Assembly (NCBI GenBank): GCA_036435485.1
Contig: CM071596.1
Span: 65,893,001-65,957,000 of the forward strand
Source: Saposhnikovia divaricata
Lineage: Eukaryota > Streptophyta > Magnoliopsida > Apiales > Apiaceae
Direction: 5' to 3'
DNA length: 64,000 nt
Shown: in pieces, positions 47,301 through 58,718 of the stretch
Layout of the letters: the number at the start of each line of letters is the position of its first letter
Position numbering within the stretch: position 1 is the stretch's first letter
Position numbers and translations under genes: made by a program
The notes under the pieces: model-generated
Databases searched by the model: none
What the model was told of the DNA's origin: nothing
The model's input: the letters and a program-made list of their open reading frames with translations, nothing else

Positions 47301-47909
47301 TCTTGTGGAAGCTTGTGGAATTTTACAAGGTTTAAGGACTAATCTACCCCTTAAAACAAGTTAGTGGATGATGATGTCACTCATGATGTCATTCAATGCA
47401 TCCTTTAATCTTTTTCTTGATTCTCCTAAGTAATTTTCTAGCATTCTTGGTAATAATAATGTGGTATATATCCTTGTTATGTTATAATCTTGGTTGTTTG
47501 GTTTCCATACTCGTCTAATTGTGATTCGGTTCGAATATACTTCATTATCTCAGTGGTTCTGAAATCGTTTAACAATCCAAATTCCTTTGATAAGTCCTTA
47601 ACTTAATAATCCTTTAGTTTACCCTAATACACTAATTTCTCAATATATAATTCCTTTAGTATTTCTATACTCCTTAATATCCAAGATATAGAAGTTCGTT
47701 CGAGCTCAAAATCCTCAAAATCAAAATTCAGGAATTTCTAAAATCCATCGTCATTTCGAGTCACTTATTTTCAATGTACGACACTAATATGGTTTCTGTT
47801 TACCCATTTTCCATCCCTAATATAGAGTACCTACACACCATTTCCCTGGATTCCTCAAGATCACTATTCATTTGGGCACTGTAGCCTTTCTAACGTTAGG
47901 GTTATTACA
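44347..47909 (-). repeat. 5' LTR (element orientation), 3563 bp
   Basis: Near-identical to 37213-40780; followed by GCTTG and LINE-2 endonuclease sequence. Confidence 0.95.
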
Positions 47910-47914
47910 GCTTG

Positions 47915-48396
47915 GAAACCATTTAACAACCTCTGAGGATATGGGTTACCTCCCTTTTTATCTATTTGCTTCAGAACATTATTCATGTCACCAATGAGGA
48001 CCCAAGGTATGTCCTGCATAGTATTTAAGCTTCGTAACAGGTCCCAAGTTTCCTGACTTCTTGCACGGTTGGGTTCTCCGCATATTCCAGTTAAGCGAAA
48101 TTTATGCCATCCTCTTATTTCCACCAAAACATCCACATGATTCTTACTATACGATACCAACTGTACTTCCTCCTTATTCTTCCATAATAGAGCTACACCC
48201 CCACTATGCCCCTGTGACTCAACTGTAACCGAACCTTCAAACCCTAACTTGCATATTACTTTTTCTACTTTGTCAGACTTGCACAATATTTCACTTAAAA
48301 TATAAGTCTGGGAGACTTTTGAAGACAAACCTCCGTTAGGAACTGAATAGCCCATGGAGTCCCAAGCCCATGGCAGTTCCAACTCAATGTACTCAT
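47915..48396 (-). pseudogene. LINE-2 ORF2, 5' part: endonuclease N-terminus
   Basis: Starts MSTLSWNCHGLGTPW at 48396, like LINE-1. A one-base loss near 48300 shifts the frame; the match then continues (ESQGHSGGVALLWK, LTGICGEPNRARS, TWDLLRS, VLIGDMNNV) to the GCTTG duplication. The ATG overlaps the ORF1 stop as ATGA (48393-48396), as in LINE-1. Confidence 0.88.
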
Positions 48397-49028
48397 TGTG
48401 ATAGGCGGACTCCAGTTACGAAGCCCGCCTCTATTCCGTTTTTTGGATCCCCCTGCATATTTGGGTTGCTTGAGTCCTCCTCTACACCTTCAGTTGGGCT
48501 GGTTTGGTCTTCTATCTCATTACCCAATTCTATATGTTTATCCGGCCCATTACCAGTCCTCCTTTTTTTATTCTCGATAAACTTAACTTCCTCATTTAGA
48601 GGTCTTGATTTACTCATCTGTTGCACCATATCTTTCTGTTTGAAATTTGAAAAATTCCCGCTCCTGAAATCATGTGAGAGATTGACGTTCCTTTGACTTT
48701 CGCTGTGCACATCCAATCCCCGATTTCTCGTAACAAAATTTTCTCCTTCCTCCGCCCTGAGTTCCTCCTCCCCTGTTGAATTCCGGCCACCTTCACTGTT
48801 ACCATCCCTTAACCACTTGGCACCTATTAATTTTGTTTGCCTCCTAAGAGGAGCTCTCATCTAAACCCTATATGGCTTGACAATTTCATTCTCTGGTTTC
48901 TCAAACAAGACGCTGCAAAACTTCTCAGAGTGTCCCAACATCCCACATGTGAAACAAAAAGTAGGAACATTTTCATATTTAAATATGATCCATTCCCATC
49001 CATCCCCTGTTTTTCTGATCTTCATTCT
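48393..49028 (-). pseudogene. LINE-2 ORF1, C-terminal part
   Basis: Begins MKIRKTGDGWEWIMFKYE, followed by an intact zinc knuckle FCFTCGMLGHSEKFC and VLFEKPE. It has an in-frame TAG near 48858 and then a polar tail to the TGA at 48393. Joined to 49554-50133 before the solo LTR insertion. Confidence 0.85.
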
Positions 49029-49548
49029 TGTTGTGGAATAAAAACTAGATTATTAAATTGGGGCTAGGGTTTGGTTGTGTTTACTGCTAAGGTGCGTGAG
49101 CTTCGTGCTTTTAATGGCTGCTCTTGTGCTCATGGCTGAATTTGCCTTCACAAGATGCCTACGTACTTTGATGAATATCAAAGATCAAGCCAAAAAACGT
49201 AATTCTAGGGTGAGGGGTCTGACCCTATATATAGGCTGAGAAGCCTCAGAATTATAGTAGGGTTAGATGACTTAGTGGGCAAGTCAGCCTTGAGGAAGGT
49301 TCTAGACTCCTTCCTTGTAGGAGTCTGTTTCCTTGTATGACTATGTGCCTTGGAGGCTACTCTTTGGAGAGATAATATCCTTATTTGACTTGTACTTCCC
49401 AGCTGTTAATTATCCCTCAATATTAATTACGAAATTAATATCTAATTAGGGTTTTTAGGCCATCTGGTGGGCCCCACGCTTGGACCATACTGGGTCTAAT
49501 TAATGCCACATTAAATGTGTCTTTAGGGCTTATTTTTAGCCCATATCA
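49029..49548 (+). mobile_element. Solo LTR
   Basis: A 520-bp block starting TGTTGTGGAA and ending CCATATCA, flanked by ATTCT (49024-49028, 49549-49553), interrupts the LINE-2 ORF1 frame precisely. It has a TATA-like CTATATATAGG near 49232 but no coding capacity. TG...CA ends and a 5-bp duplication identify an LTR left after recombination. Superfamily unknown; the strand is a guess from the TATA motif. Confidence 0.82.
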
Positions 49549-49553
49549 ATTCT

Positions 49554-50133
49554 TCTTTTTAAAGGCTTTGACAAATCAATAGTTACACGAACGCGTAAAT
49601 ATTCTTTCCACCCTTCTTTGAAATTCCTTGGACATGACTCTATAAAACATCCAATGTAGTTCCCCACCTCCTTCACGATTTTCTCAGTCATAAACCCAAC
49701 TCTTAAATCATGAATTTGAACCCATAAGTCCAATGAATTTCAGCCTCACCCCTCTAGGAACGTCTCCTTCCTTCATCCTTGTAATAACTAAAGCTTTCCG
49801 ATTAAACGACCAAGGGCTTCCATCCACAACCCTTTTTATATCTAATTCATGATAGAATTGAAACATATATAAATTAACATCTATCTCCCTGATATGCACA
49901 CCCCTTCCACGTCTCCATAAGGCTGCAAGAGTCTGCTTAATTGATAGAAAATCAACAACTCCTTCTGTTATGAATTTACCCATCAGACATAGCTTGGCAT
50001 TGATACCCTGTAATGCTTCATGATTTTCATCTTCTTTCGTGACATCCAACGCTAAGCCTCCTTCTTCTTCCTCATCTAACGTGACATTGTTCATCATTCT
50101 GGAAATATCATCTGTTGTCGCCATCGAAATCAC
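49554..50133 (-). pseudogene. LINE-2 ORF1, N-terminal part (DUF4283)
   Basis: Starts MATTDDISRMMNN (ATG at 50133 or 50124). It matches the LINE-1 DUF4283 region: LCLMGKFITEGVVDFL, LYMFQFYHELDIKRV and GSPWSFNRKALVI. A frameshift near 49733 is followed by LWVQIHDLRVGF and NYIGCFIESCP up to the solo LTR. Confidence 0.87.
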
Positions 50134-50258
50134 ACTACACCGAAAGATACTATTTGAAAAAAATGATTTGAAATTGATGTTTAGATTGCTTACGAACTTA
50201 ACGTACTAACCATGTCAAAAGACAAGACTTTCCTTAGTAATTGGCTTAAAAGCATTGC

Positions 50259-50499
50259 TTTTGATTTTATTTGAATAGTTTCAATACCCTTAGTGAAAAT
50301 AAAATAATTTTTTAATTAACAACAAATACAACCTTAAAAAAATAAAATAAAGAACTTTTTCTTTAACCCAATCAAAATTATTTTACGAAAATCCTTGAAG
50401 AAAAACAATTGTATCTAACAGACCCGAACCCAAACCCGAATTACATTCTAACAGACCCCCCTCGACCCATCTTCACGACAAGAACATACATTAACAAAC
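50259..50499. other. Spacer and probable PIG-H promoter
   Basis: Begins after the LINE-2 target duplication (50248-50258). Contains CCCGAACCCAAACCCG-like sequence; no ORF. Confidence 0.5.
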
Positions 50500-53400
50500 A
50501 TGAACTCTACAGCTGCTGAATCCCGACATTGTACTAGGTACTTTTTCATACTCTATTAATTTCAACTTTATACTGTCCTAATTTACTAATTTATTACATT
50601 TCATAACATTTGATCCATACATACATGTATTCATATATGCTGATTGAATCAGGTGTTTACAATGATACTAGCTCTACTTTTACCCCCAAAATGGTGGAAT
50701 CCACCATTTCAAATGCGAGATATACTTACATTCATGATTACTCACCTTGTGTTGACACACACCATCTTGTTGTTCGACGAAATGCCTCAATGAACTTCTT
50801 TCTTTTCGTTTCTCGATTTCTTCTCGTTGCGATTCCCCTTCTTATACTTCTCGTCAAGGTATAACAAGTTTACCCTTTAATTACATATATAGATGTGTAT
50901 AATGTGTATATATCCTGCCTTATTTGATCATGTTACGAAAGAGGACTATTTGATAATTTTGCTTATTGAAGATATCACGAAATTTAAGTAGAAGGGATTA
51001 ATTGTACAAGATGTTTAGGAAATTAAATGAATGATGTTAAGAATGTATATGTAAACAAGTAATAAGTTGTAAGGGGTAACTCTTGTCTAGATATGCGATG
51101 CTATTATTAGTTCGGTGGGAGTTACATTAGCAGTTAATTATTCTAACTCCAAAGAAGTAGTTGTGTTTTAGTAACTTGAGAGTAGGGATGTTAAAGGGTA
51201 AAACGGAAATCCCAATATTAGTGTTAAGTCAATAAATATAGTTGACTAAACAGTTTGGTTTTAATTTTTAGTTTGTTTCTATATTTGTGTAACACTTGAT
51301 GGATAATAGTCAATGAAACATTAGAAACTGGAAGTACTAAAATGGGAGGGAATATGCCAAGGAAGAGGGGAAACATTGTGGATTTAATAGAGAATGTGAT
51401 GGAAGAGTTGGAGGAAAAATGACAGAAAATATGTAGAAGTATATCAGTGTTTAGCCAATGCAGCGCGTGTGGTTACTTTGGTTCCTAGTCCTGTGGTGGT
51501 ATTTGTTAAAAATGCTATATTTTCCCATCATATTTATAGCTAATTCTAACTTTCAACTGCTTAGTGTAACTTTTTTGCAATCAAATTACATTAGAGTTCA
51601 TTTGTATATGCATATGTTTAAGACTATGTCACATTATATCCTTGTACATGACAGGATGAATCAGCTACTTTTCTTCTCTGGATTCTCCTTGTAGTATCAT
51701 TACTCATCAAATTTTCGTTATGGAAGCCTGTCGATAAAGGTGAGGAACTAATTTGGGGTATCCTTATCTTAATTTATTGTGAACTGTGTGCACTTGGAGG
51801 TACATGGAGTACGTCTACATAACTATATGTTGCAGAATCGTACTAAATGTAACATTTCCGTACTAAAATTAAATTTAATTAACTACATTATGCTCCAATT
51901 ACTGTTATATGATTTAATAAGTTCGATGTAGCATGCATGACCAACTACTATGTCGCTTGCACCATTAAAAGGTTGCTTATATATACCATCAGACGAGGCC
52001 CAAGTGTGCAGCATTTCGTTCACTTACTATGAGTTTATTGTTCTTTATCACAGGGGTCTGTAAATCGGGGATGTTGATGCAGAACAACCATACCCCATTG
52101 GACGTAGACTTTGAGATAATTGTAACATGATTTTCCCCCAAAAAATTTTAAACATGCAAAGGTTTTTGTCACTACTGAAAATTATACTCCCTCCATTCTG
52201 GTATGTAAAGACCAAATTTTGACTTTCTTAAAACCATACGATGATATTTTAAAAAGTCAGATGACATAATATTCACAAACTAGAAAATAAGGACAAAAGA
52301 AATTGTAATTACTTTTGATATTTTAAATTTTGGTTGTGCTGCACTGAATTCAGAAAAAAATTCACATTTATCATGTAATTTGGACGGAAGTGGTGGCACA
52401 TGATACAACCTAAATCGACGGCTCTCTATCTTCGTCAATTCTTTTAACTTGTATGGTGTATACGTTAATTAAGTCAACCGTGTGTATATAATATATTTGT
52501 TTGTCACATTTTTGTTTGTTTCTGGTACCCTTTACTTTGCCTTGTAGGAGATGCTAGAACTGAGTTGAATAATGATCTTCGTACCAATGGATTAATGGAT
52601 TCATTTCCACTATATCTTCTTTTGTGTCAGAATCAATTATTATCATGCCAAATTTTGGAGTACAGCTGGAAACACAATATATAAGGTACTTCACCATCCT
52701 GTCACATATATTTAAGTTAAATTTTTATTCATTGTGAGTGTATGTTGATATCTATCTGCAGTACATTCTGTGTCAATCCTCTTGGAAAAGCTTCCATGGG
52801 CAGATCATATTCATGTTTATAGTTAGTTCTATCATTTCAGATAATTATTCTTTAAAATGTTTCCTTTTATATAATTTTTAGATACCAAGTAATCCCTTAG
52901 AATCTAATTTATTAATGATCTTTTTCAGTTTTTTGTCTGATAAGTAAAAGTTCTATATATGCATACTTTCTAGAAGCATGATGTAAAGATTTTATAAGAT
53001 GTAGCCATTGATTACAACACATTGTCATATAATCTGTAGTTAACTGGTTTCTGTCTATCCCAAGTGGTCATTGCCTTGTTCCTATTGCCATCTAACACAC
53101 TTGTTAGAGCATTTTTTGACCATTTTTAAGCACTCTTACATTGTTATAGTTAGTACTTGTGGGTAGATTTCTTGAGTTTTGGATGACCTATGAAAACTTT
53201 AACCCTTGGGCAAAAGTTTCATTATCCCAGCACAATATTCCTTCAAACTTTTATCAGTTTGTACAAAGTATAAACTGCTAGAGTGCTAGTCTCACGCTTT
53301 CTCTTGTCTCTTTTATCACAAACTCTACTAACGAGTTCTTTTCATCTTCCTCCTAAAAATAGCGGGAGTAAGTCCAGGCGGTTTATCCCAATGAGTAAAA

Positions 53401-53821
53401 TTCTAAAACCAGTGCTTAATGAATGTGTGACGCCCGTTACTTGCTACTGGAGTTTATCTCTAATCGTAAGAGGTGAAGAAGAACTTACTTTAGTTTTCAA
53501 GGTAATCCATTTGATTTTATTATTCAAGTTAACTGTATCAAAAGGTGTGTGTAATTATCAATATATTTTAATAAACTGAATATAGAAGCATGTCGGGCTG
53601 CAGTTGTGTCTTGTGTGTGTAATTACCTAATCTAGTCTAATAAAATAAGCACAGTGATGACCTTGCATTCAAAAGTCATCCCCTTCTGCCTAACTTTTTT
53701 TTTTCTTCTGTGTCACTACTCGCTAATGATTTCGACATTTGGTATTCAGGAATTGCAACCACCCATTAAAATGTTAGTTCCTATCTGGAAGGCTTTGTGC
53801 GCAGCTGCAGATTGTAGATAA
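50500..53821 (+). CDS. PIGH: PIG-H, GPI N-acetylglucosaminyltransferase subunit H
   Basis: Exons: 50500-50537 (possible), 50672-50858, 51655-51739, 52631-52685, 53363-53501 and 53750-53821, all GT-AG with matching phases. The core starts MVESTISNARYTYIHDY at 50691. Using the small upstream exon adds 19 residues and gives 191 residues; without it the protein has 172. Two hydrophobic segments (SRFLLVAIPLLILLV, LLWILLVVSLLI) form the membrane hairpin. The PIG-H domain follows: ESIIIMPNFGVQLET, RRFIPMSKILKPVLNECVTP and ELTLVFK...VPIWKALCAA. PIG-H is a non-catalytic partner of PIG-A in the ER complex that adds GlcNAc to phosphatidylinositol, the first step of GPI-anchor synthesis. No break seen. 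The first exon is the uncertain part. Confidence 0.85.
52186..52394. mobile_element. Degraded Stowaway-like MITE in PIG-H intron
   Basis: The left end ACTCCCTCCATTCTGGTATGT is typical; the right end (ACATTTATCATG...GGACGGAAGTGG) pairs only loosely. No clear duplication. Confidence 0.35.
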
Positions 53822-54821
53822 AACCCTAGCAGGGTTGTAGAGAAATTTTGTAGTTCTGAACAACATGACAATTACTATTGGGATCAAGAGTTAGCTTCAA
53901 ATAGCGAAGTTCCCGAATCTTGTACTCTGGCAGATTGCTCTATATCAACAGCAGTAGCCTTGCGGTTTTAGGAAACAATTACATCCTACTCTATTAGTTT
54001 AGCTTATGAAATATTATACAAACTAAATTTCCTAGAACGTGATCCTAAATACTTCAGTGGAGGATTTACGTAATCCTAGTACTTGCAATAGTAACATTTT
54101 GCTCCAATGCCTGGTGTTGTATTTTTGTTGTTCAGTTGAAATACTTTGAGGATTTACAGAATCCTAGTACTTAATCTGATTAGCCGAATAGTGTTGCAAT
54201 AGTAAAATTTTGCTCCAGTACGTGGTGTTGTATTTTTGTCCTTCAGTTTTAATTTTTAAAACATTGAGGATTTACAGGATCCCAAAATCATTAATGTTTC
54301 TTCACAAGGATGGTACGAATCACGATCTCTATTTACCGTTTTAGTGGAACATGCTTACCATAGTTCGACAAATTTATGCAACATCAGCTTTTAGTTGCTA
54401 TCTTTCTTATATGTAATTCTTGTTATAAATAAGCCAAGCATCCAAGGTATTGATGCTACCAATGAGTAAGTGGTCTCAACTTGGGTTAAAACAAAATCAG
54501 GGCTCTTTCTCTCTAAATCAACTTGTTGCAAGAAGGCACCAACTAAAGGAGCATATCTGGGTTTCCATCAGCATCTCGGGGCCTCAGTTCAGGTATGAAG
54601 CCTCCCTCCATCGCCAAGTTAATTAATAAAAATGAACATTTGGTTCTGTTTGTGAGTTTCAATTATGGATTATTTTTCATTTTGTAGTCTGTAGAGTTCT
54701 TCAGTGGATCATGTCACAATATTCTGCTTCAGTTTACCTACAACTAATTTTTTCTTATATCTGCGGAGTTCTTTATACAATGCAAATCTATAACAATAGC
54801 AAAAAGTACATACAAAAACTG
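53822..54821. other. 3' flanks of PIG-H and LHT (tail to tail)
   Basis: Non-coding. Holds the 3' UTRs of both convergent genes. A sequence of about 60 bp (GGATTTACAGAATCC...TTTTGCTCCA) recurs loosely near 54060, 54150 and 54265, an old local duplication. Confidence 0.5.
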
Positions 54822-57800
54822 TTATGTAAACATCTTGTAAGTGCTGGCCGATACAATAATAGTTCGTAACCCTCCTATTGGTGCAAGGATTGTAATTAGA
54901 ATACCAATTATGATGCATACCTGTAATCGTAAATAATTTGACAGTTGTAATTACATATTTTTATATAATCTGATGATAAAAGTTCTGAGTCACAAGCAAT
55001 TTAGGATTGTCTTACCCAAGAGGCACACCAGTGAAAACTCCATTTCTTGGGTTTCTTGAGGGCCAACCAGAATATACAAGGGAGCTATGAACAAACAGTT
55101 AATTGTCAAATTATTGTTTAAGAATTATATATGTATAATTATTTATGTATAGTACTATAACGAATCCAAAATCCAAAGATATAACTCACAAAGTAAGATG
55201 TTGATGAAAATGCAAGCCCTCCAAAAAATCCCAGTAATCCTCCAAAAAAGGGAAGTAATATCCCAATAAAGGCCGTGATCACTGTGCCAGTTGAGTATGT
55301 AATTGCAGCATTAGAGACATAAAGGATGTTGATCGACACTGATATTTTTTGTCGAACAAAATGCTATATTTCGAAAATGCTTGGACCAAAATATTAAAAG
55401 CAACATGACATTATTTGTTATAATAGACTGAATAAGATTTTTAGGGAAATCTCCAGGAACACGAGAACGAGCATAAGTTTTTGAATCTGCTACTTCGATG
55501 GAGAATGTGCAACTCTACTTCGTAATCTATAACTCTACTTCCATGAGGAAAAACATAATCATTAAAAGAAAGAGCTTAAATTACAACTAGCAATTTAGTG
55601 GTGAAGTTTTTAATCAACTTACCCACATATAAACTACGTGTAATAAGGCGAAGAGATCGTCCCGGAGTGAGTTTCTTTACTTGTAACAAATAGGACTCCA
55701 TCTTATCGAATACAACAATAGCAAACACCTGAACAAAACAAAGTAAGAAATCATTTACTAACGCAATTCAAGAGAACTTGACTTGCAGTCATTGGCCAAC
55801 ACACAACTTTAGGGCAAGGAAATTACACAATACGTAATGTGATTGCAATTATCGGATCAGAACCAAAATACTCTTAAATAAAATTACAAATTGGCCAAGT
55901 TAAGACTAGGAGCTAATTTGTCAATTTAGCGTGATGGGATAGTCCAATGGTAAGAGCTGGCTTATCTTCTTTCGATCTTTGGACTCGATTCTCGCTCATC
56001 CCGATAATTATTAGAATGGATACTACTCTATAAGTATATAAGTTTATGCAGAACGACTAAGAGCTTGTAGATTAGCGAGTCTGTCCCTGCCTACAGTTAT
56101 TTATTTCTCTCTAATGATTCATATATTATTGAATATTTACCTGGTAACTTCCAAGAACATGGATGAAGACCATAAAATTAGCAACAATTATAAGCCAATC
56201 GGGCTTTTCAAGAGTAACAAGAACATCATCATCAACTTGATCACCAAATGCCCAAAAGCCTCCGACGGAAACACAGAAATAACAAATGGCAACAATGATA
56301 TAAGCAACAATAACACCTCTCCACATGGGTTTTTTAGAAGGTGATGGAATGGTGGCTTGAATCTCTAAAGCAACACTATGGCCTGCAAATGCAAAGGCAA
56401 TTGTACCAAGACTGCTGAATACATCAAATACTATTCCTGCTGTTGTATGAGATCTCACCCCATAACTTACATTCTTTCTATTATTCGCTCCTCTGATTAA
56501 TGATGCAACAAATGCTATCATTGAATAACTGCACCAAATAAAACACCATTTACAGAATTAAAAACAACAATGCAGGATGCTATTTGACTAACTAAACGAC
56601 TAAATGACAATCAGGACCTCCAGTACTAAACCAAACCAATCCAGTTCATCTCACTTGTAAGTACGAAGTAAAGAGGCGAGATCGCAATCCTGAACCCTTA
56701 CTCCAAGAAGTAGAGCAGAGAGAGGTTTTTTTTGTAAAGACCCGGCTTTTGGACCCTGAAGTTGATAAGATGGAAATGTTGAACACTAAAGCCAAAATTT
56801 ATCGTGTTTACCATGCCTCTTTATCCACTATAATGTATTTTGTTTCAAGTTCTATCGTCTTCTTAGCCTTCTCTTTTCTAAAACAGCTAAAATTGCTATA
56901 TTTCTGGCCATATAGTTCAGATTTCCTCGTTTTCAATTATGACTTTGATTGTGTATGTTTACAGTATTTATGGTTTTTATTTTTACCAAACCCTACACTT
57001 GGAGGTCCAAATTCTCATTTAGCCTAAAGAAGAAAATGTAGAAATAGAGGAAATTACGCAAAAGACATGACTGCAGCGGCCAAGGAAACAATCTTCAAAG
57101 AGTTAAAGTCAGGAACTTGAGACAAAATCAGTTGTATGAAAGCAAATACGCAGATGAAATAAGTTTGACGAATTCCATTAAACCAGGAATGCAACATATC
57201 GCAACTCTTTTTCAAAGACTTGCCTCCAGTAACCATGTATACTATGTCTGTTGCAATTTGTACACATAACTGCTGAGGAGTTACCATCCAGTACCCGACT
57301 GTCGGCCCATATGCATATTCTCCCAGTTCAGAATATCTGTCAAATCTCTTTCCTGGCTCCAATTCATGCATTTGTATCAGTTGCCAGAATGAATAAAATG
57401 TTACTATCCACGATATTACCAGAGCCAATATACCTGGAATCCTACAAACATTAAACCACAAAAGTGATCATAATTTGTGGAATGTTGGTCCATAGAAACT
57501 TCTTCTACTGAACCAATTTTGCAGCAAGTCAAAGTTACAATCACTGGACCATCTTCAAAGTTCCTTCCAGTGCAATTTTTTAATTTTTTTTGACAAATTC
57601 AATTGTTTATGTATATTTTATTTATATACACGCTAAATTTAATGGTTAATACTAATTGTTTAGAATTTAATTTGTTAGGAATTTGAGCAGCTTAGATGGT
57701 TTGCAGGATAATTTTTCTTCCTAATGTTATGTGTTCGAGTTATGTTAAGCATTGTCCTCCCTGATTATAAAATTTCATTTTGTGCCCCGACTTTAAATTC

Positions 57801-58036
57801 TGGTTCCGCCACTGCACACCCAGACACACAAAACACATACACGATGGAAATACCTACCAGCCAAGTTGGGACATGGCGTAGGGTAAGCCAAGAACGCCAG
57901 CGCCAACAACTGCAGTTACATTATGGAAGGTAGAGTAATACCATTTAGCATTTCGGTTGGCTGTGATGGGCAACCATTTGTTAATTTCATCCCTTTCTTC
58001 GGCAGATTGCATATTCTGAACATTAGTTGCTGCCAT
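54822..58036 (-). CDS. LHT-type (lysine/histidine transporter-like) amino acid transporter
   Basis: Seven exons on the minus strand: 58036-57858, 57441-57058, 56528-56141, 55728-55623, 55281-55190, 55084-55016 and 54920-54822, all GT-AG with consistent phases, giving 438 residues (LHT1 is about 446). The start is followed by a cytosolic tail and WYYSTFHNVTAVVGAGVLGLPYAM, the family hallmark. Later blocks are QLIQMHELEPGKRFDRYSE, TYFICVFAFIQLILSQVP, GTIAFAFAGHSVALEIQATIP, MWRGVIVAYIIVA, FFGGLLGFFGG and LPCIFWLALKKPKKWSFHW. About ten membrane spans are expected. AAAP-family LHT proteins are proton-coupled plasma-membrane importers of amino acids and ACC. All blocks are present and unbroken; the exact substrate cannot be told from sequence. 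Confidence 0.93.
55925..56010 (+). mobile_element. tRNA-derived SINE-like head in LHT intron 3
   Basis: Within the third LHT intron, GATGGGATAGTCCAATGGTAAGAGC carries an A-box-like TAGTCCAATGG (55940-55950), and GGACTCGATTC (55981-55991) is B-box-like with usual pol III spacing. A full tRNA cloverleaf does not form. Ends and duplication not found. Confidence 0.45.
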
Positions 58037-58513
58037 TCTTCTCCTGCTGTTTTAACCAAAGACATTATTGTTATCGTTTAATCATATGCTTATTTATGTG
58101 GTAATACATAAAAATATGAGTGTGTTCTTCTTGTAAGGATAAATGGTAGAAAGGAGCAAATACTTACCTTGGAAAGTCATTATTGTTTGATATGCATTGA
58201 TTGTTGTTTGAGAGTAGTAGTTCGTACCTTGGTTTAAGGTGGCACACGCTGAGTAATTTTGGGAGTTTGGACAGATTGTTTGGGGAATAACTGATCCAGA
58301 ATCCATTTTATCTGCAGAGATTCTAACCATTAATTTGGAGTGCTGAATAAGTCAAGCTCGGACATTTCATGTGTGTAATTACAAGAAAATGAGTTGGTTA
58401 ATCGTAAACTGTTGGTCAACATGTAGCTTGTAACATTGGAGAATTACTCAATGTTAGCTTCAACATGTTAGAAATTTTTATTATCCTAAATTTTAGTAAC
58501 AAACATTTTTTTT
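58037..58513 (-). other. LHT 5' region with probable upstream exon
   Basis: A donor-like AAG|GTAAGTA at 58168/58167 ends a probable leader exon containing an open frame of 54 codons from ATG 58330. It could join the exon that starts near 58046, but its phase does not fit the LHT start, so it would be a leader with an upstream ORF. Confidence 0.4.
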
Positions 58514-58718
58514 AAGGGATTCATGTGTTAAGGATGACCTCAGGGTTCTCCCCGAGGTTAAGAGCTTTTCAATACAAAATTAAGGGTGTTTAGGTAAATT
58601 TACTAAGAAAAAATTGATATTTACAAAAATGCCTTTGCGGGACCATTAAATTTATAGGTTTTTTGTGTTATAACCTCAGGAGAAATCCCTAAGGACAACC
58701 TCAAACCCATTTTTCTCT
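58514..58718. repeat. Dispersed copy of the 17.7-kb MITE-like unit
   Basis: A single copy of about 205 bp of the unit arrayed at 17753-18394 (AAGGGATTCATGTGTTAAGG...AACCTCAAACCCATTTTTCT), same orientation, with scattered differences. Confidence 0.88.

Larger units (their letters stand above)
37213..47909 (-). mobile_element. Tekay/Del-like Ty3/gypsy element, gag only, giant LTRs
   Basis: A 10,697-bp element on the minus strand with LTRs of 3568 and 3563 bp (TGTGACGCCCC...TTATTACA on +) and GCTTG duplications. Its 3.57-kb internal region keeps the iMet primer site, an accessory ORF, gag and a purine tract, but lacks protease, RT and integrase. The LTRs differ at only a handful of bases over 3.56 kb by eye, so this is the youngest insertion in the window. 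Lineage is inferred from gag. Confidence 0.9.
25925..50247 (-). mobile_element. LINE-2: L1-type LINE split by three LTR insertions
   Basis: Poly(A) tail as T10 at 25925-25934. The target-site duplication AAAAGCATTGC is at 25914-25924 and again at 50248-50258, 24 kb apart. Removing the three insertions (27689-35370, 37213-47909, 49029-49548, each with one 5-bp duplication) leaves about 5.4 kb, the same length and domain order as LINE-1. Pieces from 5' to 3' on the minus strand are 50247-49554, 49028-47915, 37212-35376 and 27688-25925. Coding sequence has stops and frameshifts. Confidence 0.92.

Noticed and set aside
52040..52130. An extra PIG-H exon
   Set aside because: The frame contains stops and the flanking exons already join in phase with the conserved protein.
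55931..56001. A tRNA gene in the LHT intron
   Set aside because: A- and B-boxes are present but the acceptor and anticodon stems do not pair; a SINE head fits better.
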